31,015 bases of DNA. It comes from Chamaesiphon sp031376885 (GTDB lineage: Bacteria; Cyanobacteriota; Cyanobacteriia; Cyanobacteriales; Chamaesiphonaceae). The translations under genes were made by a program, and so were the position numbers. Within the stretch, counting starts at the first letter, position 1, and every line of letters begins with the position of its first letter. The DNA is taken from positions 1 to 31,015 of the forward strand of contig JANMEL010000124.1 in NCBI GenBank assembly GCA_031376885.1, written 5' to 3'. Positions 22,194-28,328 of this stretch are shown here, one piece after another. The notes under the pieces are model-generated. The model saw nothing but the letters and a program-made list of their open reading frames with translations. It was not told where the DNA came from and searched no databases.

Positions 22194-23468
22194 ATGAAAA
22201 TTACAGAAATATCGCTCAAACACTACCGTGGAGCAGAATCATTACAGTTGCAACTGGGGCAGAACCTAAATGTTTTTGCTGGAGTTAATGGATCTGGCAA
22301 ATCTACGGTGCTGGATAGTATTGTAGTCATGCTTTCTTGGGCGGTAAGTCGGATTAAATCTGTGGGAGCTTCTGGACGACCCATATCCGAAGCAGATATC
22401 ATGAATGGCCACTCTTCAGCATTAATTGAAATTGTTTGTACTGAGGGCGATCGGATAATCGAGTGGAAACTATCAAAAAGCAGAAAAGGTCACGGCTCAC
22501 CAGCCGATCGTAGTAACCTAAATAATTTAAGTGAATTCACAAAACAGATTCAATCAGAGATTTCAGCAAAACATGAAAGCATTAACTTACCTCTTTTCGT
22601 TCACTATTCAGTAAATAGAGCTGTACTAGATATCCCATTAAAGATCCGAAAAAAAAATTCATTCAATCTACTTAGTATTTATGATGAATCTCTTACTACC
22701 GGATCTAGTTTTCGGACTTTTTTTGAATGGTTTCGAGAACGAGAAGATCTAGAAAATGAAAACATTAAATATCTCGCCCATCCACTAGCGACATTATCTA
22801 CATCAACAGATTCACAGCTAGAAATTGTCCGAAATGCTTTGCAGAAATTTTTACCAGAATTTACTAATTTTAGTATTCGTCGTAGTCCATTGAGAATGGA
22901 GGTTAAAAAGGGTGGTGAAACTTTAATAGTGAATCAACTTTCTGATGGCGAAAAGTGTTTAATTGCTTTAGTTGGGGATCTAGCAAGAAGAATGGCTATT
23001 GCTAACACTATGAGACAAGATCCCTTAGAAGGTGATGGAATTGTTCTCATTGACGAGGTTGATTTACATTTACATCCCAGATGGCAAAGAACTGTTATTT
23101 CAAAACTGACTGAGGTCTTTCCCAATTGCCAATTTATCATCTCGACTCATTCGCCTCATGTCATTAATCATGTACACCCAGAAAATCTTTTTTTACTGGA
23201 TCGAACCGCTGATGGTATTACAGCAACACATCCCTCAAAATCTTATGGAAATAATGTCGATCGCATCCTAGAAGATTTAATGGGTCTACAAACTACACGG
23301 ACAGATGATGTTTTCCAAGAACTTAGAGATATATACGAGCTAATTAGTCAAAATTTATTGCCCGATGCTACTAATAAAATCGTGACATTAAAACAAAAAA
23401 TTGGGATAGACCCTGAATTGGTAAAAGCTGAGGTCTTAATAAAAAGAAAAAAATTAATTGGTAAATGA
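22194..23468 (+). CDS. ptuA: PtuA-like AAA/ABC-type ATPase (Septu defence)
   Basis: The 424-aa ATPase of the SMC/ABC-like group has Walker A GVNGSGKST (30-38), an ABC-type signature LSDGEK (249-254), Walker B VLIDE (284-288) with DLHLHPRWQ after it, and the switch histidine in IISTHS (H319). The C-terminal SYGNNVDRILEDLMGLQTTR region is typical of PtuA. In Septu and in retron Ec78, PtuA assembles with the HNH nuclease PtuB to block phage; ATP controls nuclease activity (family knowledge). The next gene overlaps by 4 nt and is PtuB-like. No reverse transcriptase is nearby, so a stand-alone Septu arrangement is favoured. The AGAGGA ribosome site lies in the end of a dispersed repeat. Confidence 0.82.
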   Translation: MKITEISLKHYRGAESLQLQLGQNLNVFAGVNGSGKSTVLDSIVVMLSWAVSRIKSVGASGRPISEADIMNGHSSALIEIVCTEGDRIIEWKLSKSRKGHGSPADRSNLNNLSEFTKQIQSEISAKHESINLPLFVHYSVNRAVLDIPLKIRKKNSFNLLSIYDESLTTGSSFRTFFEWFREREDLENENIKYLAHPLATLSTSTDSQLEIVRNALQKFLPEFTNFSIRRSPLRMEVKKGGETLIVNQLSDGEKCLIALVGDLARRMAIANTMRQDPLEGDGIVLIDEVDLHLHPRWQRTVISKLTEVFPNCQFIISTHSPHVINHVHPENLFLLDRTADGITATHPSKSYGNNVDRILEDLMGLQTTRTDDVFQELRDIYELISQNLLPDATNKIVTLKQKIGIDPELVKAEVLIKRKKLIGK

Positions 23469-24097
23469 AGCATATTATCAAGCAATCTGAGCCAATAAAA
23501 TTTAGTGAATGGAAAGCACTTGCTAATGATGAGTGGCAACCTACCTATCCTAATTTAATGGGTGATGAAAAAAAGGCTGTTCATATATCACTGATGGAAG
23601 AACAGGGATACATTTGTTGTTACTGCGAGAACCGATTGATTGAAGTGGATTCTCATATCGAACATTTTAGACCACAGCACGATCCAATTGTTGATGCTTT
23701 AGATTATAGTAATATTATCTGCTCTTGCCAAAATCGAATTCAAAAAGGCGATCCACGTCATTGTGGTAATTTAAAAAATAAATGGTTCGATGATAAACTA
23801 TTAATTTCACCTCTTGAGGAGGGTTGTGAAAATAGATTTCGTTTCAATGGTGATGGTAGGATTTTGCCAACAGATCCTCATGACAAAGCTGCAATTACAA
23901 CTATTGAAAAATTGGGACTCGATCTGCCATTGATGAATAAGTTGCGAAATCAAGCTATTGAAGTATTTTTAGATGAGGAATTGACAGAAGAGGAGGTTGA
24001 CAAATTTGTTTATGACTATCTGCAAAAAGACGATCGAGGTATGTTCGGCGAATTTTGGACAACTATTAAACAACTATTTGGATCGGGCAATAATTAA
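23465..24097 (+). CDS. ptuB: PtuB-like HNH endonuclease (TIGR02646 type)
   Basis: The 210-aa protein carries CCYCEN (C51/C54) and SHIEHFRPQ (H64, E66, H67), the HNH metal/catalytic block of TIGR02646/PtuB nucleases, then YSNIICSC and HCGNLKNKW, which complete the zinc-binding and asparagine positions. In Septu the HNH protein is the DNA-cutting effector. Its ATG overlaps the stop codon of the ATPase gene (ATGA, 23465-23468), so the two are translationally coupled. Low G+C and long A/T codon runs in both genes contrast with the metabolic genes around them and suggest acquisition. Confidence 0.83.
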   Translation: MKHIIKQSEPIKFSEWKALANDEWQPTYPNLMGDEKKAVHISLMEEQGYICCYCENRLIEVDSHIEHFRPQHDPIVDALDYSNIICSCQNRIQKGDPRHCGNLKNKWFDDKLLISPLEEGCENRFRFNGDGRILPTDPHDKAAITTIEKLGLDLPLMNKLRNQAIEVFLDEELTEEEVDKFVYDYLQKDDRGMFGEFWTTIKQLFGSGNN

Positions 24098-24140
24098 TCA
24101 AACTATCGTGGTATAAAATAATAATATTAAGGAGGACACT

Positions 24141-24395
24141 ATGACGTATACAGAGCCGAAGATGGATCCAGATCTCAACATTATTCCTGATGAGGATATT
24201 GCAGTCATGGCTAAAACAATGCAAGCAGCCGGACAGATTCAGGTTGCCAAAGACATTGCCCGCCTGAAAGAAATGGATAAACCCATTCATTATACCATCG
24301 GCAAAAAACTAGTCAGAGAAGAAGCCAATGGTCAAAAATTTGAGTTGCTGATTCGGGAAGATGGCAGCGAAGAAATAATTAGTGAGATCGTCTAA
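24141..24395 (+). CDS. Antitoxin-like protein upstream of zeta-type kinase
   Basis: 84 aa with a strong AAGGAGG Shine-Dalgarno (24129-24135) six bases before the ATG. It has a helical middle (DIAVMAKTMQAAGQIQVAKD) and a strand-rich C-terminus (KFELLIREDGSEEIISEIV). The zeta-like gene starts 4 nt after its stop. Size, order and spacing fit an antitoxin gene, but I do not see similarity to the epsilon antitoxin, so the role is inferred from context. Confidence 0.65.
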   Translation: MTYTEPKMDPDLNIIPDEDIAVMAKTMQAAGQIQVAKDIARLKEMDKPIHYTIGKKLVREEANGQKFELLIREDGSEEIISEIV

Positions 24396-24399
24396 TATC

Positions 24400-24981
24400 A
24401 TGCCAGTTTTGACCGTTGTCGCAGGGGCAAATGGAGCGGGTAAATCGACGCTCACCAAACTTTATGGTGTTAATGCCCTGTTAATCGACCCTGATGCAAT
24501 CGCCAGAGAAATCAATCCCGTTAATCCGGCTGCTGCTGCCATAGCCGCTGGTCGGCAAGCCTTAATTCTGTGTCAGCAATATGCTGAATCGGGGCGTAGC
24601 TTTATAGTCGAAACGACACTGGCAGGTAAAAGCTACCTTAACCTAATGGGTGAAATGAAAAGTCGTGGTTGGTCAGTTGTATTGATATACATTGGCCTCG
24701 ATAATCCCAATCTTAATGTGAAACGAGTGGCCGATAGAGTTGAATTAGGCGGTCATGATGTGCCCAGAGCTGACATTTTGCGTCGCTACGAACGCAGCCT
24801 TGCAAACCTGAATAAAGCAGCCAAAATCATCGATAGATTAATCTTATATGACAACTCAACCAACGCTGGACATCAACTAATCGCCACCGTAGAAGGAGAT
24901 CGATCTATTATTTATGCCCAAGAATTGCCTGGATGGATCGACGATCGCGCTAATCTAAATCTTCGATCGCGTAGCGTCTGA
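24400..24981 (+). CDS. Zeta-toxin-like P-loop kinase
   Basis: Starts MPVLTVVAGANGAGKST: Walker A G9-T17. Other features expected of zeta toxins are present in order: LLIDPDAIAREIN (acidic base region), SFIVETTLAG, and RVADRVELGGHDVPRADILR with RY (arginine-rich substrate/ATP lid). Zeta kinases phosphorylate UDP-N-acetylglucosamine; short chromosomal relatives are less well studied. An upstream in-frame GTG at 24382 overlaps the previous gene and adds six residues, so ATG 24400 is preferred. The last residues and the stop codon fall inside a 30-nt dispersed repeat (24964-24993), so the C-terminus may be altered from the ancestral form. Confidence 0.82.
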   Translation: MPVLTVVAGANGAGKSTLTKLYGVNALLIDPDAIAREINPVNPAAAAIAAGRQALILCQQYAESGRSFIVETTLAGKSYLNLMGEMKSRGWSVVLIYIGLDNPNLNVKRVADRVELGGHDVPRADILRRYERSLANLNKAAKIIDRLILYDNSTNAGHQLIATVEGDRSIIYAQELPGWIDDRANLNLRSRSV

Positions 24982-24993
24982 GCATGAGAATCG
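24964..24993 (+). repeat. 30-nt small dispersed repeat overlapping the zeta-like gene's stop
   Basis: CGATCGCGTAGCGTCTGAGC followed by ATGAGAATCG. It has the same length and the same GCGTAGC core and GAGAATCG end as copies at 21976 and 25114. The TGA at 24979-24981 lies in its middle. Confidence 0.7.
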
Positions 24994-25018
24994 TCAGATT
25001 AAATAACCAGAATCTATC

Positions 25019-25297
25019 TTAAACAGGTGGGATGAAGTTAGAAAGATCGATTAATTTATCGATAAATTTTTCACCTGAGATTGCGGATAATATCCCGCAA
25101 AATGCCACAAATCCGTTGGCGTAGCCTCTCATAATGAGAATCGACAGAATAATATGTATGGCTTGAAAACTATCGGTTCCCCAGGCAAAAGACAAGGGAA
25201 TGAGGGCAAATAATAGCCCAATTATCGTACCAGTCAAAGCATGAATAGCAATTTTTCTAGGCGTGCGCGGCTGACGATCTGTAGTTTCAGGTTCCAT
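25019..25297 (-). CDS. Small two/three-span membrane protein with an in-frame repeat insertion
   Basis: 92 aa. A basic, polar N-terminus is followed by hydrophobic segments (about residues 17-38, ALTGTIIGLLFALIPLSFAW; 45-56; and 62-72), then a conserved-looking GILSAISGEKFIDKLI. The middle stretch ILIMRGYANG is encoded exactly by a 30-nt dispersed repeat (25114-25143). It interrupts what would otherwise be one continuous membrane helix (IHIILSI + FVAFCGILSAI). Function unknown. Confidence 0.7.
   Translation of the reverse strand: MEPETTDRQPRTPRKIAIHALTGTIIGLLFALIPLSFAWGTDSFQAIHIILSILIMRGYANGFVAFCGILSAISGEKFIDKLIDLSNFIPPV
25114..25143 (+). repeat. 30-nt small dispersed repeat inside a coding sequence
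   Basis: CGTTGGCGTAGCCTCTC, ATAAT, then GAGAATCG. It lies wholly within the membrane protein gene on the minus strand, where its 30 nt keep the reading frame and add ten residues. Confidence 0.8.
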
Positions 25298-25429
25298 CTT
25301 AACTATCCCAGATTTTTTAATTTACACTACAAATATTATAATATTTTTTCGATCTGAGTGTCTGCAAGAAACTCTCTATATTCAGGATCGAGATTTCCGC
25401 ATCTTGTCAGGGTTGTTGCCCAAGTCGCG

Positions 25430-26425
25430 CTATAAAACACTGATGGCAACTTTCCCCCGCACATGACGCTGTTCTAGTTGACGAATTGCCTCCGACACCT
25501 CACTCAAACTATAAGTTTTTTCGATAAAAGGTAGGATTTTTCCAGCTTCAATCAGCTCTTTCAAAATAACCAAATCCGATCGATTGGGTTTAGCCGTCAA
25601 ACATTTCAATTTCCGACTCATAATTATGGAAATTACCGAACCAAATAACAGCACTTGGAAAAGTCTAGAAATGGAACCACCAATCAGGACATAGGTACCT
25701 TCAGGCTTTAAGATCGATCGATAGTCAAAGACCGATCGATAGGCGGCTGCATCCAAAATAAGGTCATACTGCTGCCCATTTTTGGTAATATCTGTTTGAG
25801 TATAATCGATGATGTGGTCTGCGCCGATCGTTGGCGTGCCTACCGTAGGTAATCGCATCATCGCCATTTTATTCGTACTGCATACCGCCGTTACTTCCGC
25901 CCCAAATGCCTTGGCAATCTGCACCGCAAATGACCCTACGCCGCCCGATGCACCATTGATTAATACCTTTTGACCCGATTGAATCCCTCCGCAGTCCCGC
26001 AGCCCCTGGAGGGCGGTGAGGGCAGCACCAGGAACGGTTGCCGCTTGCTCGAATGAGATATTTGTAGGCTTCTTCGCCAATACCGATGCTGGCGCACAGA
26101 CATATTCAGCAAACGCACCAAAACCACACTCTGACAGATCGCCAAATACCTCATCACCTACCTGAAACTCGGTGACATCTTTACCAATGGCTTCAACCTC
26201 TCCAGCAATATCGAAGCCGAGGATCTGGATTTTGGGCTTGAGGATGCCCCCAAACATCAGACGGGTGACGAATGGATCTCCACGCATCAGATGCCAGTCG
26301 CCAGCATTGACGGAGGTGGCGCGAATTCTCACCAGCACGCCATTAGCGGTGACTACAGGCTTGTCAACTTCTTTCAGGCTCAACACATCTGGTGAACCAT
26401 ACTCAGTCTGAACGATCGCTTTCAT
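25430..26425 (-). CDS. NAD(P)-dependent medium-chain oxidoreductase (quinone oxidoreductase-like)
   Basis: 331-aa zinc-free MDR enzyme: GSPDVLSLKEVDKP at the N-terminus, NAGDWHLMRGDP, GFDIAGEVEAIG, and the cofactor motif INGASGGVGSFAVQIAKAFGAEV (about 157-178). It probably reduces enones or quinones with NADPH. Residues about 191-199 (LPTVGTPTI region) come from a 27-nt dispersed repeat at 25829-25855, placed between the usual CST..M/VR and IGADHVIDY blocks. Twin palindromic operators at 26449-26481 sit just upstream of its start, and a TetR regulator gene is nearby, so it is probably induced by a toxic ligand. Confidence 0.88.
   Translation of the reverse strand: MKAIVQTEYGSPDVLSLKEVDKPVVTANGVLVRIRATSVNAGDWHLMRGDPFVTRLMFGGILKPKIQILGFDIAGEVEAIGKDVTEFQVGDEVFGDLSECGFGAFAEYVCAPASVLAKKPTNISFEQAATVPGAALTALQGLRDCGGIQSGQKVLINGASGGVGSFAVQIAKAFGAEVTAVCSTNKMAMMRLPTVGTPTIGADHIIDYTQTDITKNGQQYDLILDAAAYRSVFDYRSILKPEGTYVLIGGSISRLFQVLLFGSVISIIMSRKLKCLTAKPNRSDLVILKELIEAGKILPFIEKTYSLSEVSEAIRQLEQRHVRGKVAISVL
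25829..25855 (+). repeat. 27-nt small dispersed repeat inside the oxidoreductase gene
   Basis: CGTTGGCGTGCCTACCGTAG then GTAATCG, a shorter member of the family with a CCTAC / GTAGG stem. In frame on the minus strand it adds nine residues to the oxidoreductase. Confidence 0.65.
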
Positions 26426-26448
26426 GTTTGTCAGCCTCTACAGAATCG

Positions 26449-26481
26449 ACTTACACCGTAAGTATAACTTATGCTGTAAGT
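26449..26481. promoter_or_regulatory. Twin palindromic operator, probably for the TetR regulator
   Basis: Two 15-bp palindromes, ACTTACACCGTAAGT (26449-26463) and ACTTATGCTGTAAGT (26467-26481), are separated by ATA. Both are ACTTA-N5-TAAGT, centred 18 bp apart. They lie 24 nt upstream of the oxidoreductase start (minus strand) and about 65 nt upstream of the divergent 126-aa gene. TetR-family proteins bind such palindromes, and the TetR gene follows on the plus strand. Confidence 0.75.
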
Positions 26482-26546
26482 TTGTCAAGATAGAGGTTGG
26501 CGATCGAGTAAGATATCGAAAAATATATTTTTGTATAGGAGTAAAT

Positions 26547-26927
26547 ATGTCTAGAAAATTTATTTTTAAAGTGAGTGCATCTTTGAATGAACTGAATTAT
26601 CATACGTTTCTAAAAGATCGGCAGGAGATAGATAAAGTCTCTCAAAATCTTGAAAAAAGTCAACTATGGGGATGGTGTGTTCCTGAAATTAGAATAAAGT
26701 TCAATAACTATAATGCAGTTTGCCAGTTAAGTCATGGCTCATATGCATCAGAAGAAGATTTTAGATCGAGTCCAGATTATGATTGCCTTGAAGAAGAAGC
26801 TATTCACAGTATTCAATTCGCGATGGATTCCGATCGGAAAGCATTTAAGGAAATAGTTGAAGAATATTATAAAAATCATGGTGAAAAATATAACGATCTA
26901 AATCAAAGACTTGTCCGTTTTGAATAA
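26547..26927 (+). CDS. Hypothetical soluble protein in the TetR/oxidoreductase region
   Basis: The frame is open from 26424, but ATG 26547 has an AGGAG Shine-Dalgarno (26537-26541) five bases upstream. The earlier part covers the operator and reads as non-coding. The 126-aa product (MSRKFIFKVSASLNELNYHT and onward) is charged, with no membrane segment; LWGWCVPEIRIKFNNYNA and DYDCLEEEAIHSIQFAM are its most distinctive stretches. Codon use is A/T-rich compared with the TetR gene downstream. Function unknown. Confidence 0.62.
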   Translation: MSRKFIFKVSASLNELNYHTFLKDRQEIDKVSQNLEKSQLWGWCVPEIRIKFNNYNAVCQLSHGSYASEEDFRSSPDYDCLEEEAIHSIQFAMDSDRKAFKEIVEEYYKNHGEKYNDLNQRLVRFE

Positions 26928-26978
26928 GTCATAACAGGAATTTTATCAAATTGAAGTGCGGAATGTGGGGTCAATAAG

Positions 26979-27641
26979 ATGAGCAAGTCAGATACCGCGC
27001 CCCAGATCCCGTTGAGTCGGGAACGGATCTTAGTCGCGGCGATACTCCTAGCTGATGAGGGCGGGATTGAATCGCTCTCGATGCGGAAGATTGCCCAGGA
27101 GCTGGGCGTTCAAGCGATGTCGTTATATAATCATGTGGCGAATAAGGACGATCTGCTCGATGGGATTGTGGACATTGTAATTGGTGAGATTGAGGTGCCC
27201 GATCTTGGTGTTGATTGGCGGATGGCGATGCGACGGCGGGCGCATTCTGCCCATGAGGTGCTGTTGCGTCATCCTTGGGCGACGATGCCGATCGTCTCAC
27301 GGATTAATGTGGGGCCTGCAATGTTACGATATATAGACGCGACTCTAGGCTGTCTATGTGAAGCGGGCTTTTCGGTGGAGATGGTGGATAGAGCCTGGAA
27401 TGCGATCGATAGTCATATCTATGGATTCACACTTCAGGAACTAAACTTTCCGATTGAGACGACGGAATATGCCAAGGTAGCACGGGAGTATCTGCCGAAC
27501 ATCCCCGCTGATAAATATCCCTATATGAATAGGTTGACACATCACATTATTGACGGGCATTATGATGGCATTGCTGACTTCGATTTTGGTCTAAAATTGA
27601 TTCTCGATGGGCTGGAGAAGTTGCTAGAAAATAGCAACTAG
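26979..27641 (+). CDS. TetR-family transcriptional repressor
   Basis: 220 aa. The N-terminal helix-turn-helix spans about residues 15-60: SRERILVAAILLADEGGIES, LSMRKIAQELGVQAMSLYNH, VANKDDLLDGI. The C-terminal ligand domain (DAIDSHIYGFTLQELNF-like, here NAIDSHIYGFTLQELNF) is of the TetR_C_1 type found in TetR itself and relatives. It probably represses the divergent medium-chain oxidoreductase through the twin palindromes at 26449-26481, and perhaps the 126-aa gene and itself. The inducer is unknown. Confidence 0.9.
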   Translation: MSKSDTAPQIPLSRERILVAAILLADEGGIESLSMRKIAQELGVQAMSLYNHVANKDDLLDGIVDIVIGEIEVPDLGVDWRMAMRRRAHSAHEVLLRHPWATMPIVSRINVGPAMLRYIDATLGCLCEAGFSVEMVDRAWNAIDSHIYGFTLQELNFPIETTEYAKVAREYLPNIPADKYPYMNRLTHHIIDGHYDGIADFDFGLKLILDGLEKLLENSN

Positions 27642-27665
27642 TTCTCATTTCGCCTAAATAACTCA

Positions 27666-28295
27666 TCAATCGATCGCCTCCCGTTGCTGTTGGTTGAGGT
27701 TGTTACTCACCATCCATTTCAAAATACCAAGGATACGTTCGACTGGCATAACTTGATATTCATTAATATCAATAGTTACATCTTTACCTTCTAATTTAAG
27801 AAACTGCCATAACTTACCACTAGTAACACAACCATAGATAACTGGAATAGCTCGATCTTTAGTTTGATTAAAAATCTCAGCGGCATACATCTCGGCGATA
27901 CATTGCCCTAAGCCCACATCTAACTCCCCTTTTTTTGCTGCCACTAACATGACAATAGGAGCCTGAATTACATAAGAAACTGTGGATTTACTATACAGAA
28001 AGTCACAAAAACCATTCAAGCCTAAGTCTCGATCTACATTAAATTCTTCCCCAGAAAATAGCTGAACTCGATTACCCACCAATCGCCGCACTTCCACTAA
28101 AATCGGACTGACTAATAATTCTGACTTAGCTTTTTCAGATCTAGCTCTTTGTGCAAAGGGTAAAGACTGCTCAAAAATGGTTAAAAATTCAGGCTGTGGA
28201 TCTATTGGTGGCAAGGAGTCACAAAAGGTTGACTCAAGTAAGTTAAGTTCAAATTTATCTATTACGTCTTGCAAGGAAAAATTATTATAAGCCAT
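27666..28295 (-). CDS. Cyanobacterial PD-(D/E)XK-like hypothetical protein, active site probably degenerate
   Basis: 209 aa. EKAKSELLVSPILVEVRRLV and GLNGFCDFLYSKS lead into PIVMLVAAKKGELDVGLGQC and IAEMYAAEIFNQ. The arrangement fits a restriction-endonuclease-like fold: an acidic residue in the GxCDF strand, the (E)xK strand, then a Gln-containing helix. In relatives I recall, the strand reads VEAK; here it reads VAAK, so the glutamate of ExK appears to be lost. It ends 33 nt from the nucleotidyltransferase fusion gene on the same strand. Role unknown. Confidence 0.68.
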   Translation of the reverse strand: MAYNNFSLQDVIDKFELNLLESTFCDSLPPIDPQPEFLTIFEQSLPFAQRARSEKAKSELLVSPILVEVRRLVGNRVQLFSGEEFNVDRDLGLNGFCDFLYSKSTVSYVIQAPIVMLVAAKKGELDVGLGQCIAEMYAAEIFNQTKDRAIPVIYGCVTSGKLWQFLKLEGKDVTIDINEYQVMPVERILGILKWMVSNNLNQQQREAID

Positions 28296-28328
28296 AATCT
28301 TTAGTCACCTGAATTAATTTAATCCACG

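Noticed and set aside
26424..26546. N-terminal extension of the 126-aa gene
   Set aside because: It covers the twin operator and lacks a ribosome site, while ATG 26547 has a good AGGAG site.
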